Source: Micromonospora sp. WMMD1120 (GTDB taxonomy: Bacteria > Actinomycetota > Actinomycetes > Mycobacteriales > Micromonosporaceae). From it: DNA of 64,000 nt. Where the stretch lies: positions 5,304,001 through 5,368,000 of the forward strand of contig NZ_JARUBO010000005.1 in NCBI RefSeq assembly GCF_029626235.1. Reading direction: 5' to 3'. Shown here piece after piece: positions 11,777 to 20,605 of this stretch. Both the position numbers and the translations under genes were made by a program. Position 1 is the first letter of the stretch. Every line of letters begins with the position of its first letter. A model generated the notes under the pieces. That model saw nothing but the letters and a program-made list of their open reading frames with translations. It was not told the origin of the DNA and did not search any database.

Positions 11777-11846
11777 CGATCGTGCAGTTGCGGTCGCGAC
11801 AAAAGGGGGCGTTACCGACATTCGGGCAACCGAACGCGCAAGATCG
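11777..11846. repeat. 70-bp palindromic interspersed element, copy A
   Basis: Begins CGATCGTGCA and ends CGCAAGATCG, with CGACAAAA at offset 21-28. The same length, ends and internal block recur at 22984-23053. It sits between two convergent genes in otherwise empty DNA (11747-11898). Confidence 0.7.
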
Positions 11847-11898
11847 GAGCGCGGTGCGTCCGGGACCCGCGCGGCCCCGGGCGCACCGCGACCGGTCC

Positions 11899-12090
11899 TC
11901 AGTACGACAGGCCCGGCTGCGGCTGGTTCACCCGCCGCCGCCGGAGCACCACCTGCCGGGTGCCGTCCCGGTACAGCCGTACCCGGGCCAACTCCCAACC
12001 GGAGAACTCCGCCTGGATCGCCAACTGCGCCGCGGCGGTCAACCGGTCGACGTTCGGCGGCAGCCGCAGCGGCGCGTACTCGTAGTCCAT
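11899..12090 (-). CDS. DUF5703 family small protein
   Basis: 63 residues from the ATG at 12090 (MDYEYAPLRLPPNVDRLTAA). The pattern of MDYE, LRLPP, IQAEFSGWELARVRLYRDGTRQVVLRRR matches the short actinobacterial DUF5703 proteins as I recall them. Function unknown. A longer in-frame start at 12147 exists but the family begins at MDYE. Single gene, convergent with the acidic hypothetical gene. Confidence 0.75.
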   Translation of the reverse strand: MDYEYAPLRLPPNVDRLTAAAQLAIQAEFSGWELARVRLYRDGTRQVVLRRRRVNQPQPGLSY

Positions 12091-12181
12091 GCACCCATGC
12101 TGCCCAGCCCAGCGGCCGTCCGCCACCCCCTCCCGAGTGACCAACAACGCGCTCGGCCGCCCGGCACGGCCAGAGGCACCG

Positions 12182-12943
12182 TCAGCCGGGTCGGACGTTG
12201 GCCGTCAACAGGGCGGCGAGGGCCGGCGCGGCCAGGGCGACCGCCCGGGCGCTGCCCGGGTCGACGGCCAACCCCCACGACGCGTCCGGCCAGTCCTCGA
12301 ACAGCTCCGCGCAGGGCAGCGCCACGAACGGCACCCCGTCCCCGGAGAACGTGCCGAGCGCCTGCGGCGAGGTGAAGACCGGCAGCAGACGCCCGCCGGC
12401 AGGGTCGCCAACCACCGACCACGGAAAGTCGGCCCCCGGTGTCGGCTCCCCGGTCAGCGGGACGCACACCGTGGCGCCGGCCAACACCCCGAGGTAACCG
12501 GGCAGGTCGCGACGCTCGGCGGCCGCGGCGAGCGACGCCGCCACCGTCGGCTCGGCGGCCGGCTCGGCGTGCGACGTCGCCACCGTCGCCCGCGCGGGCC
12601 CGGCCGCCGGTGACACCACCCGGCAGGACAGCGCGCCGGGCTCGTCGGTCAACACCACGGCGGCGGTACGGGCCACCAGCGCACCCAGCCGCTCCACCTG
12701 CTCCGGGGTGCGCGGCACCTCGTACCACCAGATGTGGCCGTCGGTGGGGCGCCGCCAGCCGAGCGCGGCCAGGCGTGCCTCGTCGTGGCCGGGGCAGAGC
12801 GCCCACACCACCTCGCGGCGCACCAGCAGGCGGATCCCGCGCGGACCGGCGGAAAGCTCCAGGTCGGTGTCCCGGTCGCAGCGGGCGACAGTGTCGCGCA
12901 GCCGGGCGGCGATCTCCGGCCAGGTCGGCGACGGTGACGTCAC
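12182..12943 (-). CDS. SseB-like domain protein
   Basis: 253 residues from a GTG that overlaps the YbaB-like gene stop (GTGA). The N-terminal half (LELSAGPRGIRLLVRREVVW, LGWRRPTDGHIWWYEV) resembles the TY-Chap type III chaperone-like fold; the C-terminal half (LAGATVCVPLTG, LLPVFTSPQALGTF, FVALPCAELFEDWPDA) is the SseB N-terminal domain seen in many actinobacterial proteins. Molecular role unknown; the name comes from a Salmonella effector but the domain is widespread in soluble proteins. Coupling to a YbaB-like protein and proximity to type VII-like genes is the only functional hint. Confidence 0.75.
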   Translation of the reverse strand: MTSPSPTWPEIAARLRDTVARCDRDTDLELSAGPRGIRLLVRREVVWALCPGHDEARLAALGWRRPTDGHIWWYEVPRTPEQVERLGALVARTAAVVLTDEPGALSCRVVSPAAGPARATVATSHAEPAAEPTVAASLAAAAERRDLPGYLGVLAGATVCVPLTGEPTPGADFPWSVVGDPAGGRLLPVFTSPQALGTFSGDGVPFVALPCAELFEDWPDASWGLAVDPGSARAVALAAPALAALLTANVRPG

Positions 12944-13359
12944 GCCGGTGCGCCCGGCAGGCGGTCGTCCAGCCGTCCGAGCCGGGCAACGGTCTCCTCC
13001 AGCCGGCCCAGCGCCGAGAAATCTCCCGGTGTGCCGAACAGGTCGCCGAGCCCTGCTCCGAGCGCGACGTCCAATCCCTCGGTGTGTTCGTCGACGTGCG
13101 CGCCGGCGACGTCACGAGCCCGCCGGTACGCGTCGAGCACCAGCTCGGCCACACCTTCCGTGCCGACACGCAGGGCGGCGGGCGCGAGGCTGAGGCCGGT
13201 CAGCGCGCCGGTGGCGTCGACGGTCGCCGAGACCAGTCCGCTCTCGTCGGTGGCGGTGCCGGACAGCTCGGCCAGCTCGTCGCGGAGGCCCGCGAACCGG
13301 CGCTCGATGTGGGCGATCCGCCCGGCGAGCGCGTCGAACGCCGACGTCGGGTCCGTCAT
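12940..13359 (-). CDS. YbaB/EbfC-like protein
   Basis: 139 residues from the ATG at 13359, preceded by GGGGAGGA. The N-terminal helix (RIAHIERRFAGLRDELAELSG), a two-strand hairpin (SATVDATGALTGLSLAPAAL) and a C-terminal helix (GVAELVLDAYRRARD) give the helix-strand-strand-helix order of YbaB/EbfC nucleoid-associated proteins. In actinobacteria, divergent members often sit next to type VII-like genes, as here: the gene is divergent from the cluster at 13452. DNA binding is not assured for such divergent members. Confidence 0.7.
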   Translation of the reverse strand: MTDPTSAFDALAGRIAHIERRFAGLRDELAELSGTATDESGLVSATVDATGALTGLSLAPAALRVGTEGVAELVLDAYRRARDVAGAHVDEHTEGLDVALGAGLGDLFGTPGDFSALGRLEETVARLGRLDDRLPGAPA

Positions 13360-13451
13360 GAGATTCCTCCCCGTGGATCGTGCGACCGGGTGGTGCCCGG
13401 CGGCCGGGAGATCGTATCGTCGGTGCGCTCGACTCACGGGGGAGGAACGGC

Positions 13452-13784
13452 ATGGCACCGGATATCGATGTGGACGTGCTGGCGGTCCGTCGACTGGAGA
13501 CAGCCGCCAGGGACGTCGCCAGCTCGCTCGCCGCGCTGGAGGGGCAGATCGTCTCGGCCGGCGACGTGCCGTCGGACGCGTTCGGTCATCTGCCGTTCGC
13601 CAGCGACATGCTCCGCGACAAGTACGCCGAGCAGGTCACCGGCGGCAGGGAGCTGTTCGCCGCCGCGAACGCCGCGTTCGGCCGGGTCGCGAAGGCGCTG
13701 GCCGACACGGTCGAGGCGTACGAGCACAACGAACGGAACCTCGACGCCGGCTTCAAGGCCATCCAGGCGGGACTGCCCGGATGA
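13452..13784 (+). CDS. Type VII secretion target-like (EspC-type) protein
   Basis: 110 residues from the ATG at 13452, with GGGGAGGAA upstream. The pattern IDVDVLAVRRLETAARDVAS, a central SDAFGHLPFASDMLRDKY turn and the C-terminal helix VAKALADTVEAYEHNERNLDAGF resemble EspC-type ESX secretion targets: a helical hairpin with a YxxxE/D-like signal (YEHNE) in the second helix. Its stop overlaps the next start. No secretion machinery is visible nearby except the FtsK/SpoIIIE ATPase 11 kb away, so secretion is inferred. Confidence 0.65.
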   Translation: MAPDIDVDVLAVRRLETAARDVASSLAALEGQIVSAGDVPSDAFGHLPFASDMLRDKYAEQVTGGRELFAAANAAFGRVAKALADTVEAYEHNERNLDAGFKAIQAGLPG

Positions 13785-14842
13785 GCGGCCCGGCCGGCAG
13801 CGCCGTTCAACTGTGGAACGGCCTCGACAACGCCCTCTCCGGTGTGCAGGACGCCGTCGACAGTGTCTGCCGGACCCTGGCGTGGCCGCTGATCCAGCTC
13901 GTCGACCTGGTCGACGGCGAGCCCGCCGTGTTGCGCGCGAAGGCCGCCGAGTGGGACGCGCTGGCCACCCAGGTGCGTGACCTGGCGCAGGGCCACCGCG
14001 GGACCCGGGAGTCCGCGCAGGTCGGGTGGCGCTCACCCGCCGGCGCGGCGTACGGCCAGCGGTTGGCCGACGTGGAGCAACAGCTCCTCGACGTCGCCGA
14101 GCAGTTCGCCGCGACCGCGGAGTACCTGCGCAGCGTCGCCGACGGCCTGCAGACCGTGCACGACGTGCTGGTGGACCTCTGCGTGGAGTTCGTGAACTTC
14201 CTCCTCGTGACGCTGGTGACGGCGTTGCTGATGGCCCCGGTCACCATGGGCGCGTCCTGGGCTGCCGGGGTGGGCCTGGCCGTCACCAGGGGCCTGATCG
14301 TGGTCACCCGGATGCTGAAGGTCATCCGGCCGCTCGCTGTGCACCTGCAGAAGGTCATCCGCCTGCTCCAGCGGGTCCTGCTCTACCTGCGCAAGCTGCG
14401 CACCCACCTGGACAAGCTCGTCGACATGCAGAAGGCGCTGCGCACCGGCAAGAAGTACGCCGACAAGCGCCGCGCCGCCGGCAAGCTCGACAAGTGGCAC
14501 CACAAGTTCCTCGACCCCACCAAGGGCACCTACAAACTGGGCAAGTCCGGTTCCCCGTTCGACATGGGCGCCCTCGACCGGGCCGCCGCGTTGCGCGCGC
14601 ACGGAATGGCCGACGGCGCCCGGGTGATCGCCCGGGACTGGGCGACCAACCTGCCGTGGAACGTGCCGAACTCCGTCGTCCACGGTGTCACCTGGGGAAC
14701 TGTCGCGTTGACCAGCGGGCTCTCCGTACCCGGCAGCGAGCAGGTCGGCGACCAGATCGACCAGGCGGTGCAGGGAGGCGCGGACTGGATCGACCCGAAT
14801 GTCTTCGGGCAGCCGCCGGCAGGTCAGCCGGCGGGCCGCTAG
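13781..14842 (+). CDS. WXG100-like protein with central hydrophobic segment
   Basis: 353 residues, ATGA-coupled to the previous gene. Residues ~45-130 form a WXG100/PPE-like helical region (WDALATQVRDLAQ, VGWRSPAGAAYGQRLADVE; the WRSPAG turn stands at the WXG position). A hydrophobic stretch follows (FLLVTLVTALLMAPVTMGA), then a basic helical region (VIRLLQRVLLYLRKLRTHL) and a ~120-residue C-terminal part of unknown fold. The build resembles large type VII substrates or toxins with an N-terminal secretion domain, but no catalytic motif was recognised. Confidence 0.65.
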   Translation: MSGPAGSAVQLWNGLDNALSGVQDAVDSVCRTLAWPLIQLVDLVDGEPAVLRAKAAEWDALATQVRDLAQGHRGTRESAQVGWRSPAGAAYGQRLADVEQQLLDVAEQFAATAEYLRSVADGLQTVHDVLVDLCVEFVNFLLVTLVTALLMAPVTMGASWAAGVGLAVTRGLIVVTRMLKVIRPLAVHLQKVIRLLQRVLLYLRKLRTHLDKLVDMQKALRTGKKYADKRRAAGKLDKWHHKFLDPTKGTYKLGKSGSPFDMGALDRAAALRAHGMADGARVIARDWATNLPWNVPNSVVHGVTWGTVALTSGLSVPGSEQVGDQIDQAVQGGADWIDPNVFGQPPAGQPAGR

Positions 14843-14856
14843 GGAGGCGACGGGTG

Positions 14857-15762
14857 ATGTCAGGGGAGCGCGGGCGGCTTAGTCGGTTCACCGACGCGGT
14901 GCTCGGCGGCGCGCGGGCCGCCCGGGACAAGGCCCGCGAGCTGCGCGACGAGTTCCGCACCAGCGACGAGCCGGAGCGCACCCTGGTGGCGCCGCTGCTG
15001 ACCGACCAGGAGCTGCGGTACGTGGGGCTGGGGCCGGTGCGCATGTCGCAGACCCACCAGGCCGGTCGGCAGCTCGCCGACGACGTCGGCGCGGAGTTGG
15101 CCGAGGCGCTCGACCCGAAGGTGCTGTTCGGGCTGCTCAACATCGTCAACCCGGTGGTCTGGGTGGACGCGGTGCTCACGCCGGTGCGGCTGGCCGCCGG
15201 CGTGCTGCTGCTGCCCGGCAACGCCGGTGCCCTCGCCGCCGGCGTGTCGGAGTCCGCCGGGCCGGAACCGGCGCCGCCCCACCAACCCGCCCAGCGGGAG
15301 CCGATCCCGCTCACCGAGGAGCAGGAGGCGTTCCGGGCGCTGTTCCGGCTCAGCCAGCACCGGCCGCTGGCCGAGCAGCTCGCCGAGATCGCCTACCGCC
15401 GCCGGTACGTCTTCAGCGGCGATCTCGCCACCCTCGCCGGCAGCCTGCTGCTCTTCCTGGAGCGCTACACCGGCACCCCGCTGGCGGTCACCGACACCCA
15501 CCTGCACCTGCTGCGGATGGGACCCCGGCCCGACCCGGACCGACCCGACCGGCGGCAACCGCGGGTGCTGTGGAGCGTGCCACGCGCCCGGGTGGCCCGG
15601 GTCGACTCCGAACGGGGCGCGACCGGGCTCGTGCAGCTCACCTCCACCGTCGCCTTCGACGACGGGTCGTGGATCAGGCTGACCCAGCCCGCGCTGCGCG
15701 ACGACCAGTCCCGCTTCCTGACCGCGATCCACGACCTCCCCGGGCGGCGTCCGACGCCGTGA
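14857..15762 (+). CDS. Hypothetical protein in type VII-like cluster
   Basis: 301 residues from the ATG at 14857; a GTG immediately before it is equally possible, both downstream of GGGAGG. Residues ~1-40 are basic/helical, ~85-125 include a hydrophobic stretch (LLNIVNPVVWVDAVLTPVRLAAGVLLLPG), and the C-terminal half holds DLATLAGSLLLFLERYTGTPLAVTDTHL followed by a strand-rich PH-like region (VLWSVPRARVARVDSERG). No family recognised. It closes the three-gene unit begun by the EspC-like protein. Confidence 0.6.
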   Translation: MSGERGRLSRFTDAVLGGARAARDKARELRDEFRTSDEPERTLVAPLLTDQELRYVGLGPVRMSQTHQAGRQLADDVGAELAEALDPKVLFGLLNIVNPVVWVDAVLTPVRLAAGVLLLPGNAGALAAGVSESAGPEPAPPHQPAQREPIPLTEEQEAFRALFRLSQHRPLAEQLAEIAYRRRYVFSGDLATLAGSLLLFLERYTGTPLAVTDTHLHLLRMGPRPDPDRPDRRQPRVLWSVPRARVARVDSERGATGLVQLTSTVAFDDGSWIRLTQPALRDDQSRFLTAIHDLPGRRPTP

Positions 15763-15819
15763 CGCCGGCGCGCCGGTAGCGCTGACCCGGCCGGCTGGTC
15801 AGCCCCTGACCCGGCCGGC

Positions 15820-16791
15820 TCAGCTGTCGCGCTCGGGGTAGCCGACCGGCACCGCGGAGACGTCGTCCAGCGCGGTGGTGATCTCCTCGGGCAAAGTGAT
15901 CCGTTCCACCTGGAGCGCACCGAGCAGTTGCCCCACCGTCCGGGCCCCGAGAATCGGCGCGGTCACGCCGGGCCGGTCCCGGATCCAGGCCAGGGCCACC
16001 TCCAGCGGCGACACACCCAGCCCACCGGCCGCTGTCGCGACCGCCTCCACGATGCTCGAGCAGCGCGGCTCCAGGTACGTGGCGACGAATCGCTCGAAGT
16101 GCGGCGACGCGGCCCGGGAGTCAGCCGGGCGGCCGTGCCGGTACTTGCCGGTCAGCACGCCCCGACCCAGCGGCGACCAGGGCAGCACACCGAGGCCGAG
16201 CGCGTCGCACGCGGGCAACACCTCCCGCTCCACGCCCCGCTCCAGCAGCGAGTACTCCACCTGGGCCGCGACCACCGGGGCGCGCCCCGGCCAGGCGGTC
16301 TGCCAGGCGGCGGCCCGTGCGGTCTGCCAGCCGGAGAAGTTCGACACGCCGACGTAGCGGACCTTGCCGCTGGCCACCGCGTGGTCCAGCGCGGCCAGGG
16401 TCTCTTCGAGGGGGGTGTCCGGGTCGTAGCCGTGCACCTGGAACAGGTCGACGTGGTCGGTGCCGAGCCGGCGCAACGACGCGTCGAGGGTACGCAGCAG
16501 GTGCCCCCGGGAGCCGTCGCGACGCCGGCCGCTGCCGGGGCGCAACCCCGCCTTGGTGGCGATCAGCAGCTCGTCGCGCGGGACCAGGCCGCCCAGCAGG
16601 GAGCCGATCACCGACTCCGCGTCCCCGTCGCCGTACACGTCGGCGGTGTCGATCAGGTTGCCGCCCGCGTCCAGGTAACTCTTCAGCTGGGCGGCCGCGT
16701 CATCGGCGTCGGTGTCCCGGCCCCAGGTCATGGTGCCGAGCGCGAGCCGCGAAACCGCCAGCCCGCTTCGGCCGAGCGGTCGCTGTTGCAT
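15820..16791 (-). CDS. Aldo/keto reductase
   Basis: 323 residues. The start MQQRPLGRSGLAVSRLALGT and the full catalytic tetrad are present: Asp48, Tyr53 (LIDTADVYG), Lys80 (IATKAG) and His120 (DLFQVHGYD). The later GVSNFSGWQ and PWSPLGRGVLTGKY blocks are typical of the AKR (beta/alpha)8 barrel, which uses NADPH to reduce carbonyl groups. Substrate unknown. It is divergent from the LLM oxidoreductase across 186 bp that should hold both promoters. Confidence 0.93.
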   Translation of the reverse strand: MQQRPLGRSGLAVSRLALGTMTWGRDTDADDAAAQLKSYLDAGGNLIDTADVYGDGDAESVIGSLLGGLVPRDELLIATKAGLRPGSGRRRDGSRGHLLRTLDASLRRLGTDHVDLFQVHGYDPDTPLEETLAALDHAVASGKVRYVGVSNFSGWQTARAAAWQTAWPGRAPVVAAQVEYSLLERGVEREVLPACDALGLGVLPWSPLGRGVLTGKYRHGRPADSRAASPHFERFVATYLEPRCSSIVEAVATAAGGLGVSPLEVALAWIRDRPGVTAPILGARTVGQLLGALQVERITLPEEITTALDDVSAVPVGYPERDS

Positions 16792-16977
16792 GGGTGAACC
16801 TTATTTCGAACCCGCCGCCACGGATATCCTCGCTCCCGTATCTCTACCGGTTCTGCCGGTTCCGCCGCCCCGGGCTGCCCCGACGGACGGGGGAGCGCGG
16901 GTGTCGAGCCGGTGATCGAGTCCGTTGTCGGCATTGCGTAACCTGGTGCGACCTGTGCCACGGATGGGGGAGGACCA

Positions 16978-18030
16978 GTGCGACTCGGGCTCAGTCTCGG
17001 ATACCAGACAGCGTGGAGCACACCCGCTGACCACCTGGCGCTGGCCCAGGAGGCAGATCGGCTGGGTTACTCGGTGGTGTGGGCGGCGGAGGCGTACGGC
17101 TCCGACTCGCCCAGCATGCTCGCCTGGATGGCCGGCCAGACCGAACGGATCGACGTCGGCTCCGCGGTGATGCAGATCCCCGCCCGCACGCCGGCGGCCA
17201 CCGCGATGACCGCCGCCACCATCGACGCGCTCTCCGGTGGCCGGTTCCGGCTCGGCCTGGGCGTCTCCGGCCCGCAGGTCTCCGAGGGTTGGCACGGTGT
17301 GCGCTTCGCCAAGCCGCTCGCCCGGACCCGCGAGTTCGTCGACATCGTCAAGCTGGCCGTCGCCCGCAAGGAGGTGGCGTACGACGGGGCGCACTACACC
17401 CTGCCGCTGCCGGACGGCCCCGGCAAGGCGCTCCGGCTGGGCTTCCACCCGCCCCGCGAGCACATACCGATCTACCTGGCCGCGGTGGGCCCGAAGAACC
17501 TGGAGCTGGCCGGCGAGATCGCCGACGGCTGGCTGGCCATCTTCTACGCCCCGGAGTTCGCCGAGGAGCAGCTCGCCTCGGTGCGCGCCGGTCGGGCCAA
17601 GGCCGGCAAGGACCTGGACGGGTTCGACGTGGTGCCGTCGGTGCCCGTGGTGATCGGTGACGACGTGGCGTCCTGCGCCGAGCTGGTCCGCTGGTACGCC
17701 GCGCTCTACGTGGGTGGCATGGGCAGCCGCCAGCAGAACTTCTACAACCAGCTCGCCACCCGGATGGGCTACGGCGACGCCGCCCGCGAGGTGCAGGACC
17801 TCTACCTGGCCAAGCGGCAGCGCGACGCCGCCGCCGCCGTACCGTTGGAGTTCATCGACCGCACCTCCCTGCTCGGCCCGAAGGAGCGCGTCGCCGAGCG
17901 GATGCGGGAGTACGCCGCCGCCGGCGTGACCACGCTGTCGGTGACCCTGTTCGCCGCCGACCGGGACAGCGGTGTGCAGACCCTGCGCACCGTCGCGGAG
18001 GCGCTCGACCTCGCGGGAGTCGGCGAGTGA
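16978..18030 (+). CDS. LLM-class (F420-dependent-type) oxidoreductase
   Basis: 350 residues from a GTG with GGGGGAGGA 4 nt upstream. [20 protein letters not shown], the [20 protein letters not shown] and [20 protein letters not shown] motifs and [18 protein letters not shown] define the luciferase-like TIM barrel. In actinobacteria this subgroup generally uses coenzyme F420. Its stop overlaps the uppP start (GTGA), so the two genes are translationally coupled; LLM-uppP pairing recurs in actinomycetes. Substrate unknown. Confidence 0.9.
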   Translation: MRLGLSLGYQTAWSTPADHLALAQEADRLGYSVVWAAEAYGSDSPSMLAWMAGQTERIDVGSAVMQIPARTPAATAMTAATIDALSGGRFRLGLGVSGPQVSEGWHGVRFAKPLARTREFVDIVKLAVARKEVAYDGAHYTLPLPDGPGKALRLGFHPPREHIPIYLAAVGPKNLELAGEIADGWLAIFYAPEFAEEQLASVRAGRAKAGKDLDGFDVVPSVPVVIGDDVASCAELVRWYAALYVGGMGSRQQNFYNQLATRMGYGDAAREVQDLYLAKRQRDAAAAVPLEFIDRTSLLGPKERVAERMREYAAAGVTTLSVTLFAADRDSGVQTLRTVAEALDLAGVGE

Positions 18031-18863
18031 CCTGGGTCGAGGCCATCGTCCTGGGCATCGTCCAGGGACTGACCGAGTTTCTTCCGGTCAGCTCGTCGGG
18101 GCATCTGCGGATCACCTCGGCGATCTTCTTCGACCGGGACGCCGGCGCGTCGTTCACCGCTGTCACCCAGCTCGGCACCGAGGCGGCCGTGCTGATCTAC
18201 TTCGCCAAGGACATCTGGCGGATCACCCGTACCTGGCTGGTCGGCATCCGGGACAGGTCGGTACGGTCCAGCCTCGACTACCGGATGGGCTGGTACGTGA
18301 TCGTCGGCTCGATCCCGATCGGCCTGTTCGGTTTCCTGTTCAAGGACCAGATCAAGACGGCCGGGCGCAACCTGTGGCTGGTGGCGACCACGCTCATCGT
18401 GTTCGCGTTCGTGCTGGCGTTCGCCGAGTACTGGGGCCGGCAGACCCGTACGCTGGAGAACTTCCGGATGAAGGACGGCGTGGTGATGGGTTTCGCCCAG
18501 GCCATGGCGCTGGTTCCCGGGGTGTCCCGGTCCGGTGGCACGCTCACCGCCGGTCTGCTGCTCAACCTGACCCGGGAGGCGGCGGCGCGGTACTCGTTCC
18601 TGCTGGCCATCCCGGCGGTGGTGATGTCCGGCGTGTTCAGCCTCGGGGACGTGTTCGAGCCGTCCGCCCCGGGCACGTCGGCGCCGTCTGTGGCGCAGAT
18701 GATCGTGGCGACGGTCATCGCCTTCGGCATCGGGTACGCGGCCATCGCCTGGCTGCTGCGCTATGTCGCGCACCACACCCTGTACGTCTTCGTGCTGTAC
18801 CGGGTCGCGCTGGGCACCCTGGTGCTGGCCCTGCTGCTGACCGGCACGATCGAGGCGACCTGA
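18027..18863 (+). CDS. uppP: Undecaprenyl-diphosphate phosphatase
   Basis: 278 residues, multi-pass membrane protein. The two BacA/UppP signature blocks are intact: [15 protein letters not shown] (Glu17, Ser22-24, His26) and PGVSRSGGT (~162-170, with the conserved Arg). Hydrophobic segments are spread along the whole length. The enzyme dephosphorylates undecaprenyl diphosphate to recycle the lipid carrier for cell-wall synthesis; loss raises bacitracin sensitivity. GTG start overlaps the LLM gene. A hairpin terminator follows. Confidence 0.96.
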   Translation: MTWVEAIVLGIVQGLTEFLPVSSSGHLRITSAIFFDRDAGASFTAVTQLGTEAAVLIYFAKDIWRITRTWLVGIRDRSVRSSLDYRMGWYVIVGSIPIGLFGFLFKDQIKTAGRNLWLVATTLIVFAFVLAFAEYWGRQTRTLENFRMKDGVVMGFAQAMALVPGVSRSGGTLTAGLLLNLTREAAARYSFLLAIPAVVMSGVFSLGDVFEPSAPGTSAPSVAQMIVATVIAFGIGYAAIAWLLRYVAHHTLYVFVLYRVALGTLVLALLLTGTIEAT

Positions 18864-18890
18864 CGGCAGTCGGTCCACCGTCCGCCGTGC

Positions 18891-18933
18891 CGCCGCTGGC
18901 CGGTTCCCGAAGATCGGGGGCCGGCCAGCGGCG
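18891..18933. terminator. Hairpin terminator after uppP
   Basis: Perfect 13-bp inverted repeat CGCCGCTGGCCGG (18891-18903) and CCGGCCAGCGGCG (18921-18933) with a 17-nt loop, 27 bp after the uppP stop. It has no U-tract. The rest of the 376-bp gap to 19240 holds the 18-bp tandem repeat and no convincing gene. Confidence 0.6.
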
Positions 18934-19100
18934 TGATCACCCTTGCAGGGCGCTGCCCCCGCGCCGCGCGTCCGGTGGCCTCCTCTGCCCCTTTGCTCTG
19001 CTTACCTGGATGCGCCAGAGCGTGTCCGGTACCCGGATGGGCACTGGTGCGTATGAGTCGGCAGAGCAAAGGACGAACGGAGGCCCGCACCGGCCGGCAG

Positions 19101-19226
19101 CCAGGCCCAGCGCCGCGCCCAGGCCCAGCGCCGCGCCCAGGCCCAGCGCCGCGCCCAGGCCCAGCGCCGCGCCCAGGCCCAGCGCCGCGCCCAGGCCCAG
19201 CGCCGCGCCCAGGCCCAGCGCCGCGG
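19101..19226. repeat. 18-bp tandem repeat, seven copies
   Basis: Seven head-to-tail copies of CCAGGCCCAGCGCCGCGC, identical except for the last base of copy seven. The array ends right before the ribosome-binding site (GGAGG, 19228-19232) of the phosphomutase gene. In the frame of that gene it is open (QAQRRA units) but there is no start codon after the in-frame stop at 19054, so it is taken as untranslated leader. Confidence 0.85.
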
Positions 19227-19239
19227 CGGAGGCCCTAGG

Positions 19240-19953
19240 GTGGTCACCGTGGCGACCCTTCTGCTTCTGCGACACGGCCGGACCACGGCGAACGCCGACG
19301 GTGGGCTGGCCGGCCGGCAACCGGTCGAACTGGACGAGACCGGGCGCGCCCAGGCCGCCGCGGTGGGCGAACGGCTCCGGACGGTGCCCCTGGCCGCCGT
19401 GGTCACCAGCCCGTTGATCCGCTGCCGGCAGACCCTCGAACTGGCGGTCCCGCAGGCCACCCCGGAGGTCGAGGACGGGCTCATCGAGTGCGACTACGGC
19501 AGCTGGGAGGGGCAGCCGCTGAAGAAGCTCGCCAAGGAGCCGCTCTGGCCGGTGGTCCAGCAGCGCCCCAGCGCGGCGGTCTTCCCGGACGGGGAGGCGA
19601 TGGCGGCGATGGCCGCGCGCGCGGTGGCGGCGGTGCGCTCCTGGGACGCCCGGGTGACCGCCGAGCACGGGCCCGAGGCGCTCTGGCTGGCGTGCAGCCA
19701 CGGCGATGTGATCAAGGCCATCGTGGCGGACGCTCTCGGCGTACACCTGGATCTTTTTCAGCGGATCGTGGCCGACCCGGCGTCGGTGACGGCGATCCGG
19801 TTCACGCCGCTGCGACCGTTCGTGGTCCGGCTCAACGATACCGGCGGCGACCTTTCCGCCCTGGTGCCGCCGCCGCGCAAGCGGCGTCGGCGGGCGTCGC
19901 GCCCGGCGGATTCGGACGCCGCTGTCGGCGGCGGGGCCGGCGCGGCCCCGTGA
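19240..19953 (+). CDS. Histidine phosphatase, MSMEG_4193-type putative phosphomutase
   Basis: 237 residues from the GTG at 19240, 7 nt after GGAGG. LLLLRHGRTTAN carries the catalytic RHG motif; VTSPLIRCRQT and LWLACSHGDVIKAI give the second Arg and His of the phosphoglycerate mutase-like fold. Its place between uppP and the DUF3090/SCO1664/mshC genes matches the MSMEG_4193-type proteins. Substrate unknown. The C-terminus is a basic and Gly/Ala-rich tail (PPRKRRRRASRP). A second GTG at 19249 is possible. Confidence 0.88.
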   Translation: MVTVATLLLLRHGRTTANADGGLAGRQPVELDETGRAQAAAVGERLRTVPLAAVVTSPLIRCRQTLELAVPQATPEVEDGLIECDYGSWEGQPLKKLAKEPLWPVVQQRPSAAVFPDGEAMAAMAARAVAAVRSWDARVTAEHGPEALWLACSHGDVIKAIVADALGVHLDLFQRIVADPASVTAIRFTPLRPFVVRLNDTGGDLSALVPPPRKRRRRASRPADSDAAVGGGAGAAP

Positions 19954-20023
19954 CGGCCCCCCGGGTCACCGCGCGGGTCGGTGGGGTGCACGATGCCACG
20001 ACGGGCCGGATAGGGTCGTGGGT

Positions 20024-20605
20024 ATGACGCACCAGGTGCACGCCTTCGAGCCGCCCGAGCGGTTCGTCGCCGGGACTGTCGGGCCGCCGGGGGAGCGCAC
20101 GTTCTTCCTCCAGGCCCGCGGTGGCGGCCGGCTGGTCAGCGTCGCGCTGGAGAAGGTCCAGGTGTCCCTGCTCGCCGAGAAGCTGGAGGAGCTGCTCAGC
20201 GAGGCGCAGCGCCGCTTCGGCGTGGACGTGCCCGAGCTGTCGCCGGTGATCGGCGACAACGAGCCGCTGGACACTCCCGTCGACGAGGAGTTCCGGGTCG
20301 GGACCCTCGGGCTGGCCTTCGACGTGGACACCGCGACAGTGGTGATCGAGGCGATCGCCGCCGGTGAGGTGGAGTCCGAGGTCGAGCTGGGCGACGAGGA
20401 CGACGAATCCGACGACGACGAGGACGACGAGCCGGACGAGGACCTGGACCGGCTCCGGGTCCGGCTCACCCCGCAGGCGACCCGCCAGTTCATCGAGCGG
20501 GCCCGGCGAGTGGTCAACGCGGGCCGACCGCCGTGCCCGCTCTGCGGCCAACCGTTGGACCCCGCCGGGCACCTCTGCCCGCGGCACAACGGTTACCACC
20601 GGTGA
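20024..20605 (+). CDS. DUF3090 family protein
   Basis: 193 residues from the ATG at 20024 (MTHQVHAFEPPERFVAGTVG). It has the family's GERTFFLQARGGGRLVSVALEKVQVSLLAEKL stretch, an acidic run of Asp/Glu in the middle and a C-terminal zinc-ribbon-like end (CPLCGQPLDPAGHLCPRHNGYHR) with two Cys pairs. Function unknown, but the gene is a constant neighbour of mshC in actinobacteria. Its stop overlaps the next GTG. Confidence 0.88.
   Translation: MTHQVHAFEPPERFVAGTVGPPGERTFFLQARGGGRLVSVALEKVQVSLLAEKLEELLSEAQRRFGVDVPELSPVIGDNEPLDTPVDEEFRVGTLGLAFDVDTATVVIEAIAAGEVESEVELGDEDDESDDDEDDEPDEDLDRLRVRLTPQATRQFIERARRVVNAGRPPCPLCGQPLDPAGHLCPRHNGYHR

Noticed and set aside
15763..15819. Direct repeat CTGACCCGGCCGGCT twice between genes
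   Set aside because: Real but short; probably part of a weak terminator region and not enough for a separate call.
18933..19238. 101-codon frame encoding Pro-Gly-Pro-Ala-Pro-Arg repeats
   Set aside because: Coding look comes only from the 18-bp array; no ribosome site, and all frames through the array are open.
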